DNA from: Phoenix dactylifera
Lineage: Eukaryota; Streptophyta; Magnoliopsida; Arecales; Arecaceae
NCBI RefSeq assembly: GCF_009389715.1
Contig: NC_052394.1
Location: forward strand, 22,260,899-22,324,898
Reading direction: 5' to 3'
DNA length: 64,000 bases
Shown in pieces: positions 10,951 through 23,820 of the stretch. Every line of letters starts with the position of its first letter. Within the stretch, counting starts at the first letter, position 1. A program made the position numbers and the translations under genes. Under the pieces are notes generated by a model. The model worked only from the letters and a program-made list of their open reading frames with translations. It did not search any database and was not told where the DNA came from.

Positions 10951-13754
10951 ATCATAATATGCGGTGTCTGATATTGCATTTAATTTTATTTCCATTTTAA
11001 TGCTTCAATGCTTTTGCATATCCTTTATTTTCTATAATGAGATTCTTTATGTGAGCAATGTTAACTGATCAGTGTAAGTAGGCATATTATAGTTCTCCGT
11101 CACATGCTTGACTGCATGCCTATCTGCAGCTGTTGTGGTTTGCTTTCATCCATAAAGGCTATGGTGGTGCTGTTCACCTTTGCACACACTAAAGAGCAGT
11201 AGCATATAGAATCCCTTTTTTGGTTTCCTTGATTGAATTCTTTGATCATCTATTTTGCAGAATTTGTGCAAGTCTTCTCTCGTTCACACCTAAAAATGCG
11301 TGTATGGGAACATGGTGCAGGTATTTCTCAGAGCTATTGTTTTCTATGTTCACGTGTCTCTGTGTGTGTGAGGGTGATTATGGTCTTTTATTTGGTTATA
11401 CTTCCTGAAGAGCAGAAATATTGTAAACCTTCTTGCATCTTGTCAGTTATGTTATTCAGCATAGGATTGCCTCCCTTTTCGGTTTCTAATATAATAGAAA
11501 CAGTATTTCATCCCAGCTCAGTTGTATGCCGTATTCTTTTGTATGTGGTTGAGTCAGGTAAATGGAGTTGCTTACAAATCATGCTTCTTAGTATCCTGAT
11601 TGTGGTCACAGTCTTAAAATCTGCATTACTCCCTTTTGTCATCATGTGATTGTGTTATGAACCAATTGGATGGTTAAATTATTTTTGAATGGCAGGAGCA
11701 ACTCTAGCCTGTGGGACCGGAGCTTGTGCAGTTGTTGTCGCGGCAGTTCTAGAGGGCCACACTGAAAGGGTATGTTCATATTACTCTGTGATCTTTACGT
11801 TGTTGCATTCATCTTATTCTATCTCGCATGTGCTTTTCCCATTCTCATTTATAACTCTATACTTTTGGTGAATGTTCTTTTGAACCAGACATGCATTGTT
11901 GATTTGCCTGGTGGGCCACTGGAGATTGAGTGGAGGGAGGAAGACAACCATGTTTACATAGGCCCTGCAGACACAGTGTTTTATGGATCTGTCCCCCTTT
12001 AGCTCAGCAATTTGGATTAGTTTCTAAGACCTTTGCTTCAAGAAGAGATGATAATGAGTCCAATTGAAAGGTATCTGAAGTATTATCTGCAACATGCATA
12101 TTAATGTCTCTAAACTGTCAGAAATTTTGTTACTTGTAATTTGCATGATGGCATGTTCTGTCTGGAGCTATAATCAGTTTGTCATAGCTAGTTTATGGAA
12201 TTCAAGGTCTGCACCTTCTCGCAGCTGATGTTGCTGTCTGATATGCTATTGCCGACATGAGAACATGGAGACATCAATTAATCCCTTGAAATTTGATATG
12301 CTATTTTCTGTAAATGATATGGCTGACTATGCATAGAAAAAGTAACCATACATGTTTGATTGCATGAAAATACTTTGATAGTTTAGATTGTCAGAGTTCC
12401 TTTTTGTTTTCTTTGAGTAAAACAGAGTTTGTAAAAGTCTAATAAAGTTATAACCCTTGATGTGGTTAAAAATTTAGCATATATAACAATTATTCTATTT
12501 ATTTGATCATTTTGTTATCTATTGGATTATCCCAGATCCTTCATTAGAAAACTTTTTTTTGCAACCAGCACTTATAGTTCTACTTCTTCAACTTATGCAA
12601 GTTGTCATCATGACTTGGAGTCAAATATTTCCTCTCCATTAGCTTGAGGACCACAATTAAAAATGCAATACTTTTGATTCCTTGGACAAAAGCCAGGTCA
12701 CAACTTGATTTAATCCTAGAATACATAGATACTGGGAGTCAGTAGATATTGGGGTTAATCAAATTTCTGTTGATTACTTCAACTTCATAATGACTAAAAT
12801 GCGAGCAATACCAAGATGCTAGGCATTTCTTATGTGAGCTGGTGCCAACTAATTTAATCATTAAATGCTAAAAGTTGTGTGACCTGGTTCATTTGATCGA
12901 ACACTGTCATATGATAAATATTTAAGGATTGAAGAGCAACGAGAAGAGGGATGGAGAATGGATAGGTGTGAGGAGAAAGAAGCAACAAACTTCTACTGTG
13001 TCTCCTAAGAAAGCCTATAATCAACCAATGTGACTCTCATTCCTCATCTTCTTGGGGCCAAGCTTCTGATTAGAATCTGTTGAGGATTCTTTGCAATATA
13101 CAAGAAAAAATGATTCATTAGAAATATTTTGCTTACATACAATACAAGAGAAGGTTTCAGAAAAATAAAAAAGAAAGCACCTCCAGCCCCCTTCTTCTTC
13201 CTTTCCAATCTTTTTGAACTTATTTCTTTAGATTTGACTTTCGATGTTTATTACTCTTGTGCTGGTGCATCTTTACAAGATTATTGAGTTGAACTCAAGT
13301 CACGGAGAATTCTCAAAGAGGCTCCCTCAATATAAACTAGTATGCTGGAAAGTGTAAATGTGCCTAATGTAGGATTTTCTGTAGCACCAACTTGGTAAAT
13401 CCAAGATAGTTTTGGCGGAAGAAATATGAAGTTGTAATTGGGCACATAGCTTCACAATATATAATGCGAAGCAACCTTTGTCACAATTCTATATACTACT
13501 ATGTTACGTTTTCTTTTTTCTTTTTTTCAGAAGAATTTATATATACTATCTTTGTCGGTAGTCTTTTTGAAACCTATTTTTCCTTCTCGATAGACCTTTG
13601 CATGGTTTAGCCAGGCCTAGCCTTAATTTTGAGAGTTAATTCATAAGCCCGAACCCAGCTTGACTGGCGCTCGAGCCTATAGGCTTCAACTTGAGCCCGG
13701 CCCAAGACCGACCTATCTCGACCCAACATACCGAGGGCACTATTCACACCATTA

Positions 13755-14160
13755 TTGAAAGGTGAGGAGGAAATGGTGAGGGTGAGGGGAGGGACGAGGA
13801 TCAAAGCAGAGGGGAGATGGTGACTGTGGAGAGGGCAAGATTGCGAGAGAGGAGGGAGAGTTCCAAGACGAGGAGGAAGAGGAGGCGGGGTATAGGAGGA
13901 GGAGGTGGCGGGCGTTGGCCTACTTGAACAGTGTCACGGTAGCCAAGTTGAGGGTAGGGGATCTGGATGTAGGGTTAATGGAGAACGAGAGGAAAGAAGT
14001 TTCAAAAAAAAGAGAGAATGGGACTCTGGGGAGGGGGCGAGAGAGAGAGAGAGAGGAGGGGGCAGATGGAGGTTGTCTAGTGGGGGTGGGGTGGAGAAGA
14101 TGGGGGCGGTACGAGAAGGGAGGGACATATTCTAGGGTCTCTCCCATCTCCTCTCCTTTC
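13755..14160 (+). repeat. purine-rich (G/A) tract
   Basis: About 400 bp in which the plus strand is very rich in GAGG, GGGAG and GAGA words, ending in a CT-rich run. Open frames on both strands are low-complexity by-products. It may be part of an old repeat. Confidence 0.6.
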
Positions 14161-14232
14161 TTTCCTTTCTTTTTCTTTTTTTTTTTAAATTTTTGATTCT
14201 TTAGAAGATATGTGATATTATTTTAAATATAA

Positions 14233-14234
<2 letters not shown>

Positions 14235-14287
<53 letters not shown>
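14235..14287. repeat. (TA)n microsatellite
   Basis: An uninterrupted TA run of about 53 bp just after the purine-rich tract. Confidence 0.97.
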
Positions 14288-14290
<3 letters not shown>

Positions 14291-15529
14291 ATTGCAATTC
14301 AAGGATGCATAAGTTCTCGCTCACAATCCATATAACAAGCTACACCAAGTAAGGAGTGTAGAACAATTACCTTATGAGGTATAACCACTTATCGACAGAT
14401 GTCGCTTTCCAGGGGAAATGCAAAAATTTAGTTGTATAGGTTGGGCTGATTTTGTTAGCACTTGATAAGATACAAAAGACTCTCTTAACATTTTCTAGTA
14501 TGTTTTGGTTGTTAGTAGATTCTCAAGTCAGGTCAAGGCAAACAACACACTAAAGGTTTTTAGGACTTTTGGGTTCATTACCATCCTCAGTGGCAAATCT
14601 TCCTTCAACAAGATTGTTTTTATTTTTTTTTTTAGTGTTTTAGAAAAGTGACTGTAATATGCAAGGTATTGCATAATACATATCTAGTATGCAGGCTACA
14701 TATATAACCGCATATAATTAAGGTTGGTATTTTTAACTATATAAATTTTTTAAAATATATGAACTAAAATAAAAAAATAATAATAATGATAGTAATTTTA
14801 GATAGATAATATCAATATTTGTGCTTATTATTTAATTGGTGCTTATTACTTAATATATAATATTACTAGCAATAATTATAACATAATTAAAACTCACATC
14901 TAAATTAAGCATCAGTTTGAACCTGCTCTATCTGCATATATCCACATAAGAGGGGCAATTTATCCATATGTTTGCCCCCCTAATCAATAGTAGCAATTTA
15001 TGAATTGACTGCAACCAACTCGAGTTAAACATGTTTAGCTTTGGCATAAATGGGTTCGGACCATAAGCATGTCTATTCGGTGTGACTCATTTATTAAATG
15101 TTCGGGTTTAGGCTTAAGAGTCTTAACCTATTTGACTCATTTGTTAGTTGGATGAAGTTGACATGGTTATGATTTGATTCATTTATGACTGTTTGTAAAC
15201 CTAATTCAAGCTGTTTATTGGACAGGTTATATGAGTCGAGCTAGGTTACCTGTTTAATAAATAATTGAATTTGATTTTAAAATTTTAACATGTTTAATAA
15301 GCCGGCTGAGATCTGGTTGATAAGAGTTTTGATGCAACTTGGATTCTGCATGCCCATAGCCGAACCGGTTAGACCTTTAACACCCCTACCCATGATGGAA
15401 GTGGGCCACATATAAGATGGCAAAATGCTAATTGGACGCCTGTTTAGTCCATATGCGGTACGGTTGCATATAATAAGTGCATATAGGCAAGGCAGTGCAA
15501 GAGACCACATCCATATATACAACTAGGAA

Positions 15530-16015
15530 TGTCAAATGAGCAACTTTTTCATGATCTAGCTCATGTTCGGCTCCTTTGGATAGTAAATGAACTGAGCTAG
15601 ATCTAGGCTTAGCTCATTTGAACTTGCTTCAATTTGGCCCCAAATATAAATTTATATAATATATATATAACATTTTGGCTAGCTTAATTTAATAATATAT
15701 ACACACACACACACACACACACTTTTTTTTGCATATTTACTATAAACTAACATAGGTTGTACAAAAGATGTATTTCAATTATAATATTAAAATTTAATTA
15801 AGATTATAGAGATTAAATTACATAGACTAAACAAAAAATTATGTAAATAAAGATCTTGAAATATCTTTAACCCTCATTGATTTTTTAAAGCAAGCTGTTT
15901 GCAAGTAGCTTGTGTTGGGCTTGAAACTAAATAAGTTGGTTTAAGCTTGGCTCGATCATAAAATGAGTTGAGCTTGAGCTAGGCTAGCTCATTCTATGTT
16001 CAGCTTGTTTGATCC
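15530..16015. repeat. GAGCTTGAGCT-type degenerate dispersed repeat
   Basis: This begins near GGAATGTCAAATGAGC and ends near TTGATCCCC. It is filled with AGCTCATTT/GAGCTTGAGCTAGG words, with an inverted flavour (AATGAGC near the start, GCTCATT near the end). It resembles dispersed non-autonomous repeats seen in many plant genomes. Exact ends are not clear. Confidence 0.35.
15701..15722. repeat. (AC)n microsatellite
   Basis: Eleven AC units, preceded by a TA-rich stretch. Confidence 0.95.
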
Positions 16016-17246
16016 CCTATATAACTACCTCATGCATCACATTTTAAAACACTACTTTTTTTAATATATATTCCATAATCATGGTTTGAAGATGGAAGAA
16101 GAGGGGGAACAAACTAGAATGAAAGTTGTTTAATGAATATATATAATGATGACATGCGCTATGATACAATTAATAGATTGATTGTTTTGACATCACAAAG
16201 AGATGGGAATAGCAAAAGCAATGCATAGAATTAGCATCTATAATAAAGTCATAATGAGAAGGCTTTTATCAAGGGTCATATTTGGGAAAGAAGAAAAAAT
16301 TGTATGAGAGAGCTTCAAGTCTCTCTCTCCCCCCCCCTCCCCCCTCCCAGCTTCCCCCCTCAAATATATAGGTTTTCTTATCAGTATCAATCTTTTAAAT
16401 AACTCAACCAATTTAGCCGTATTTGGTCAAACCAGTTACAGGGGCATTCTACTTTAATGTTTATTTTGTTTCTTAGAACTTGCTTGGATAGTATCATTGC
16501 TTGCCACTTATTCAGGGGGAACGATCTGATTCCAGATCTTAAGCAAGAAGATGTTATGTCATCTCTTTTTATTATATGGAGGATTTGAGTATTTTTGTTT
16601 GTTGATCCAAAGAAAAGGCAAGAGTGCAAAGAAAAATAGATTTGGAAATTAAGAATGTGACACCATTGAGTTAACGTTTATCAGGGTAGTAATTTGTTAC
16701 ATTTTCAGGGTGATGAGGAACTCAGGTACTGAGGGGTTTTGGGGCATTGCGAGTGACACTCTCTGAATCAGTAAATCTGCTTCGAGGTAAGGGAAATGAC
16801 AGATAAAGTTTTGAGGGATGGTATTTAGTGCAGAGAAGTGACATCCTATAGTAGTACTCAAAATAGTCTGTGGGATGAAAAAATAGAGATGGGGTTGAGT
16901 TTGTTCCATGTGGAGAAATCTTCATATTTAAAGGACTGGTATAATGTCTTGGTTTAAATCTTACTATTCTATATAAGACTCGGGAGGGGGAGTCTCCGTT
17001 TTGAGTAGATGCTGTAATTGGTTTATTACTTGTTCAAGTGAGAGACCTGTCATGCTTAATATGCACAGGCACGAAGGAGTCATCGTTACCATCTTCACCT
17101 TGCAGTTGGTTGACACATCTAGATGATTATTAGGATTAGTGTTCATAAGAAGGAGAAAAAAAAGAATCACAGGGTCCACATAGTCGCTGGCCATTGTGTG
17201 ATTCGTTCTCGCCAGCTCGTCCCTGAATTGGAGAGGATCCTAATCT

Positions 17247-17683
17247 TGTGAGGACCGATATAGGCATGTATTTAGTCCCACATCGGTTATTCACCGAGAA
17301 AATCTTGAGTACTTATAATTACGGAATTTCCAAAAATATCTTATGGCTAGCCATTTTGGGTGAGGTCCTGATTTGTGATAAATGGTATCAGAACGAACTC
17401 AGCCTATAGCCTATGTGGATTAGGGGACACTACAACACGAATTCATGAAGGCTGACCATGGGTCGATCGTGGTACTTGTGATTAGATTTGAATGAATTTG
17501 AACCCTTAGCCTGACGAGAATGTCAGGACTTGAACGGAGAAAGTTTGTGAGGACTGGTGCGGACGTGTGTTTAGTCCCATATCGATTATTCACCGAAGAC
17601 ACTTTGGGTACCTATACAAGACTAAAGAATCCAAAAAAATACCTTCCAGTTAGCCTTTTTGAGTAAGATCCTCGGTTGTAACA
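17247..17683 (+). mobile_element. TRIM (miniature LTR retrotransposon)
   Basis: Two direct repeats flank a short internal part: about 17247-17382 and 17546-17683, each starting TGTGAGGAC and containing TTTAGTCCCA and TTCACCGA. Directly after the first repeat is TGGTATCAGA, the standard primer site matching the 3' end of initiator Met tRNA. At 437 bp with no coding capacity this is a classic TRIM. It is old and degraded but structurally recognisable; target duplications are not evident. Confidence 0.85.
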
Positions 17684-17780
17684 AACCCAACTTTTATTTT
17701 TTTTATTTTAATATGGTGAAGTATAAGGTGGTATGCACAATTGGGTGCGCATATGCTTACAAGATGTGCACACATCATGT

Positions 17781-17812
<32 letters not shown>

Positions 17813-20800
17813 GTATCTCCGGGCACACGCATGGCATATACAATGAAAGTATGAATGCGTGGGACCTGCATGAATTTTCTGTCACCCACTTGTTCCCATA
17901 TAATAACAAGGGCAATCTGGCGTTGATGCCATTAAGATGAGTGGATCCACTTTTTCCCACTTCATTATATCTATTTGCAAAAAAAAAAGGAGGAAAGAAA
18001 GGAGGGAATCTAGAATCCTCTATTTGATGGGCATAAATTTGGATTTTCTTTATAAGGTTGCAGTATATTCACCATTTCTCATCAGTTATGGAGGATTTGA
18101 CAGTAGTCTATATGTGCTCCTTTTTGATTGAACAAAGCAGTAGTCTTCTGACATTTACTCCATTGCTTATCAAATGTTTTCATACCTAAGAGCCAACCGG
18201 AGGGAACAAAAGTAAAAGCTGCAGTTCAAATAAAATATTCTGGTTAAAATTCAAAGTATTGCCTGTTCAACCAAAATTCTGCATTCAGTATACCGTGCCT
18301 GACACCTGATTCTAATGGGCTATTTGGATTTGCCCATCATCGTGTCCAGAAGTGGCCCAATATATTTGGAGGCCTAAGGCTGTTTTATCTTTGAGACCTT
18401 CCTTGCAGTAGGCTGGTCTAAGGTAAACTCACAGGAGGGTTTTTTTTCTTCCATTTTGCCTTAAAGGCTTTTCTGTAGTGGGTCTTCTTTGGGCCGGAGC
18501 CTTAGGCGACCGCCTCAATCGCTTAAAGGTTGGGCCGGCCCTGATCGTATCCTCAAGTTCAAATTCACACAGCCAAAGCTTTCCAAACATCTCAGGCATG
18601 TGATTGACTTGTTGGCAGACACTATACTCGGCGCCAAAAATTGTGGTCATGTCAGAACAGCAATCTTTACTCCTCTTTTCGTGCAAATTGTTGTCCTTAG
18701 GATTATGTTGCACGATGTAATTGTCTAATTCATGTTTCGAATGCCAACTTTCGAGCACTCTATTCTATTTCTCTCATTGCTCTCCACTTTGTAGGCCCTG
18801 CTCTGTAATTGCGGGCTGCAGGATGGTCTCCTCCTTTTTATGGAAAAGAACTCAGATTGAGCGGGCACCAGGACCACCTCGTTCACTTACCTGTTATAGC
18901 ATTTATTAGTATCATCTAAAGGGCAATGACAGGATGACTACTACATTCAGCTGCATTTTCTGAGGATTTTGGTCGGTATGTTTATTGCATCTGTTAGGGA
19001 TAAATTCGAAAGACAGGCTTATCAGGTTGTTTAGCAAGATTCTGCAGCCATATGACCTGGAATGAAGGAGCTCGGTTGCACAGGAAGTATAGATACTGAT
19101 CGATTGTTTAACGTGAGAAATGCCACCAGGAAACCCAACTGCAGTCGCTATCAGGCTTCTCAGCAAACAGGTTCTTCAAGGGGTTGATTAATTCCAGATA
19201 GGGCTTGGGGCCATGGTTAAATGGAAGAAAAGAAAATCTTAAAACTATTCAGTAAGTTAGATACCGTAACTAATGTTCTTGAACATTATCTTTCTCCTTT
19301 ATTGGTTTGCTTACCATGTAATAAATTACATCAACTGTTGGAATACATTAAGGAACCAAGTCCTTCATGTGGCTATTAAATGGAGAGACAGTTGTGGTTT
19401 AAGTTCGAATTAGTGTTCTGGTTAGACGGATTAGATCAGTAGATGGCAGATGCAGAGAGTTTCATCTAATGCAGCATGTGAATCCTACGCACGGATCTTC
19501 TGTTTGGGCATCATGAGTGTATGAATATGGAAGTTATTGGTACAATGTCCAATAGAAGGCATGTCTTCTGTACATAAATACACAGGAAGTTGCATGAATT
19601 AGGGTTGTCATTGGAGATCGCCTAGAAGCAAAGAGCTTTGAAAAAGAACAAAATTTCATCGTTTTAATTTGCTTGTTTATGAGTTATCTCTGATAGTTAC
19701 TATTAACCCCTTGCGAAATCAAATACCCTACTCTGCAAGTGCAGTCTTAGTAGCGATTATGCGTATAGTTTGTCAGCCTGAGTTACAACTGTTAATACCT
19801 AAAGTCTTTTAGATAAACTGCTACGGAAGAACCTAGTGAAATCTACTAACACTTAAAGCTGCATTAGATAACTTAGCAAGTCAAAGATGGAAAATGACCA
19901 TATATTCTGCAGGATCCACGTAAAATAAATTTCCTGCTTTATTAACTCCTTGTGATGGAGAATTGTTTTGCAGCTTGCTCATCTGTGTGGCCACCTTCAT
20001 CCGTCATTATCAAATTGCAGATATCCCATTATTTTGATGCATGATGTTTTATTTGTTTCTTGTCGTGCTTGTTTCCAACTCTCTTTAGCATGTTTCTTCT
20101 TGCCCCATTAACGCTTAAAAGCCGGAGCCATCATTCGCCGAGAAAGAGTCACTATAAAATAATATGGGCTGATGGGATACGAGTAGCTGAGCACTAACCA
20201 AATTATTTTAGTTAGGAGATAAGAAGGGTATCAGGTGCGAGATCATTCGCAAAAAGCCTTTAGAGCGTGGCACCTCCTTATCATCTTCCTTTTATCTGCC
20301 CTATCTTAGCAGCCACTAATTTCTCATTTCAGACTTGCAAGACGCGCAACTACCGGCCAAACTAATCTCCCAATCTAATCCTTCTCTATCGAATAAGGCT
20401 GGAAACATTTCCTGTCACTAGCTAGAAAAGTTGAAGAAAAAGAGGTCACCCACTACTTGTGCCGACCCTCGCCTCCTCCCCACTCCCAATGCTGGATGAT
20501 TGGGAGGAAAAGAGAATGGAGCGAGGTGAGGGTCCATACATGCAAGCGACCTACGTCTGGAGGATTAACAGCCACATTAGTCGAGGTGAGAAGTCTTTAA
20601 ATCATTCTTTGCAGCCATGGAGAACCTTGTTTCATCTTTACAGTGAACGTTTTATTTTTAAGCAGTGTGTGTCGTTTCATTGCAGCTTGTCTCTCTATCA
20701 TGGATTGATTAATTAGACGGAATAGTTTTTGTAAACCAGCCCCTTTTTTTTCTTTTTCTTTTTTTTTTATGTGTGTGTATCTCTCTCTCTCTCTCCCATC

Positions 20801-22750
20801 TTTGCGTAGACATGCACAGCCCGTTGTATCGGAGTACAAGAATTCACGGAATAACCTTGGAGAGGAAGCATCAGAGTTCCACACAAGTTAACCGAAGTCC
20901 CTATGAACATATTCTCCATATATTTTAGAGCAAGGGATGAACCTTGTCATTGTAGGGGTTATGCATGGCTATCCAGTACTTGAGCCCAATTGTATCCTTT
21001 GCGCCAGACAAGGATTCATCCCCATTTTGCTTTGCAATCTATGTGGTGGATGAATGACAGCCGTTTGGAACATTTTGTGATCTGTGTAGTGGATAATCCA
21101 ATGATAGATTGGCGTGAAAAAATGTGTATCCTTCTTTCGCACAAAGGATAAAACACAACTAAATAAGGACTTCACTGGACTTTATAGAAAGTAGATAGAA
21201 CCAACTACCTTTGATGTATTATTAGGTCGTCTCTCCTGAATTTAAAGAAAAAAGAGAGAAAGAAAGAAAAGGGAACAAAGTTCTTTATTAAATATTATAT
21301 AAAATTAGCACTAGTTTTCATTATTTTCAAAATGAAATATAAAATTTATAGTCCATAACAATAGTTTATTTAGTTTTGAATGATGGGTGTGATTTGGAAG
21401 GCTAGCTTAATCTTTCTTCACTCTATTACTTAAAAAAAAAGAAAAAAGAATGATGGGTATGATTTCCCCCTTTGTTCATGTCTTTGTGGATCTAGGCCCA
21501 AGATTTTGTCGAGTGTTTTAACAAATTAACATTAGTTTTACCAGTAGGACTATTGTAACAGTGTCTCGATATAGTTATGTACAAAAATCATGTGGTTGCT
21601 TGACTTGCTCTTTTATGTTTTAACCAACCATGCTCGAACTATATCTAGGAATGGCAAAAATTAACCCATCTGAAAAACTTGACCCAACCCTATCAATTCA
21701 TGTCATGTTTTGTCATGAATTTTTCAGTTAGGGCCGGACATGAGTCAGATTTTTGACTCAGAATTTTAGATAGGTCAATTATAGATTAAAGTTTTGACTT
21801 TGGTTAGGTCATAAGGATGGAGTTCTATTTGGATCAAAATAATTTAGGTTGGTTTGATATTTTTTTTGATGATTAATCTTTTTTCTTGCTACTAGTTGTT
21901 TAAATCATTTTGAAAAAATTAGCCGGTAAGATTTATAAATAATGGATTTAACATGCTAGCTTAGATTTATTAGAATTGAGTCTTGAAAAATAGATTGGGT
22001 TAGGATTAACCGAGTGACCCGAAATGATATGTAGCTGGCCATGGTGCCAATCATGCTTATCTAGCCAAATGTGAAGAAATCCAAGCCAGACAGAGTTCGA
22101 GAGCCTCTGTACAAGCGTATGAGAGATCTTGATCCGAGATCAGATCATGTTGAGTATGGGTTAGGGTTTTGTATGTTGGTGTTCTTATTTGATCCAACAA
22201 ACCTGACCCGTTGCCACCTGAAAATCGATCCTTCCGAACTCACTCAAGGTCTCAATAAATCTTGATCGTTTTTGTTTAAAGTATGCATTCTTATGTGCTC
22301 ATATACACATGTAGAAAATGATTTAAATAATTTCTTCAGCAACTTGCTGTTCTGTTCAAATAAATACAACAAGAGTTCCTAATTCGTCATGAAGTTTTGG
22401 CTTTGAGCAAATGTTTTAAATTAATAGTAGGTTACTCCAATTTTCTCAAAGAAAAAACAAGTGACTCCAATAAAAGATGGCCTCTCAAGAACTTCCTCGG
22501 GCGACAAACCTCATAGCTGTAGAGACAACTGTTACACATTCCTTAGGAGGCAAATTAGTCTGGTTCGATCAAGTTCAGCACAGTAGAATATCTATCTTAC
22601 AAACACGCAATGGGCCTTACGACTAAGCATACCTAAATTTTACATGAGAAATAGCTCCATCCTACCAGAGGTTCTACTTCCCAGCCATTTCACATCTACA
22701 AACAAAAGGCCAAGAGAGAACTAAGTATAATAGCGCCAGTTACAAAACTC
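17684..22750. other. gene-poor intergenic region
   Basis: About 5 kb without a recognisable gene. It holds a TA microsatellite (17781-17809), a CT-rich run near 20780, a weak foldback (20464-20534), and degenerate repeat-like stretches near 18340-18560 and 21640-22260. The last part presumably includes the 3' UTR of the MYB gene. Confidence 0.55.
17781..17809. repeat. (TA)n microsatellite
   Basis: A TA run of about 29 bp just downstream of the TRIM. Confidence 0.95.
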
Positions 22751-23820
22751 TCAACTGTGATGGTAGTTAGGGACCAATAGGTCATGAACAGAAGGAAACA
22801 TCTTGAACTCTTCCTCATCTATCTTCCAGAGTGATTCAGGGCTATATTCCCACATAGGGGAGGGCATCGGAGGCCAGGAAGTATCGCAGACTTCATTCTT
22901 ACATCCCTCAAAGCTCAGCCCGCTGACTGCTTCAGAGGTTGCAATCTCATTCCAAATCTGATCCATGGAGTACCACCCCTTCGCACCTTCCTCCTCCACC
23001 ACAAACCCTGTAGTTACGCAGCAGCAACCACTGGCGCTATTAAGCTCGTGCTGTTCCAACCCAGCCTCCTCCGCTGGGGGTTCGCTTCGAGAGGGCGAAT
23101 TATAGGTCAGAGATGACGAAGATGATGACGGAGAGAGAGCGTTTCTCTTTCGCTCTTGGGCCTTCTTCCTCATATGAGTCCTCCAGTAGTTCTTGATCTC
23201 ATTATCGGTGCGCCCCGGGAGCTTTCGAGCTATGCGAGACCACCTATACAATAAGCATTGCTCGTCAAAGTCGTTCCTTATGCGGCAAGCCTATAAATGC
23301 ATGCCACTAGATGAAAGAAAAAGTTGTGGATGTGCACCACAAGAATCATCATCTAGGCGAGTTCATAAGAGATATAATTTTACTAATGGAACAGTAATAG
23401 ATGAGGAGCTAATCAAAAGGAGTTGTTGTTGTTGGGGAGTGTGAGATGAAGCATGGAGATAGATATCGAACCTATTTCCCCAGCGCGAATGGAGCTCGAG
23501 GATGAGGCGCTCTTCCTGATGCGTCATGCGGCCGCGCTTGAGACCGGGGTGCAGGTAATTAACCCAGCGTAACCTGCAACTCTTGCCTGTTCTGTTGAGA
23601 CCTACATACAACATTAAACCAGGCCGGGTTAAACGGTAGCGTCCTCCACCCCTCCTCACCGCCAAAGTAAGCCTACTTGTAGCCCCCCCCCCCTCAAACC
23701 TGAGACTTTGGCTATGAAATCCCAACGACGTTCCCCGAGTAAGCCCACAAAGCATACCAGTTGCAGGTCCTCCTTCTCCGTCCACGGGCCCTTTCGGGTC
23801 TCTTCTTTCACCGTCACCAT
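22751..23820 (-). CDS. R2R3-MYB transcription factor, MYB48/MYB59-like
   Basis: A nuclear DNA-binding transcription factor. Exons are 23700-23820, 23472-23601 and 22751-23243, with GT-AG borders and matching phases, giving 247 residues. R2 (about residues 11-62) has the Trp series W13, W33, W53 and the block [21 protein letters not shown]3 (63-113) has [20 protein letters not shown] and [20 protein letters not shown], then [10 protein letters not shown]. This combination is diagnostic of the small MYB48/MYB59 clade, linked in Arabidopsis to root growth, cell cycle, and potassium and nitrate transport. R3 lacks the first Trp, as usual in plant R3 repeats. The C-terminal half is Ser-rich then acidic. 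The start at 23820 gives [18 protein letters not shown], matching the family N terminus. Intron 1 (98 bp) starts with a G run; alternative splicing in the R2 region is known for the Arabidopsis relatives. Confidence 0.93.

Larger units (their letters stand above)
3808..12002 (+). pseudogene. dapF: diaminopimelate epimerase (DapF)-like gene, internally deleted
   Basis: DapF interconverts LL- and meso-diaminopimelate in plastids, the penultimate step of lysine synthesis. Supported exons are 3933 (ATG) to 4043, 4145-4312, 10431-10515, 11261-11320, 11696-11769 and 11889-12002. They encode FVKYQGLGNDFIM, VDNRDS...[66 protein letters not shown] and [11 protein letters not shown]...FYGSVPL. The second catalytic Cys (ACGTGAC) is present. 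The roughly 100-110 residues between exon 2 and the VDDL exon are not found in 4313-10430. That part holds the MCGNG motif with the other catalytic Cys, the HTGAG region and MGNPH. Exon 2 and the VDDL exon are both in phase 0, so splicing them together keeps frame but gives an inactive protein. An ATG at 3808 opens a transit-peptide-like frame that stops at a TGA (3934-3936) overlapping the MSVEAPKK start. The last exon lacks the usual Thr before its GPA motif. An LTR element sits inside the gene. I judge it a decayed or rearranged copy. Confidence 0.8.
12003..17246. other. gene-poor intergenic region
   Basis: After the dapF-like stop comes its probable 3' UTR and then AT-rich DNA. I see a purine-rich tract (13755-14160), a TA microsatellite, an AC microsatellite, and GAGCTTGAGCT/GGCTTAGCTC-type degenerate repeats (about 15000-15260 and 15530-16015). 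Pyrimidine runs lie near 16320-16360. No gene is recognised. Confidence 0.6.
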
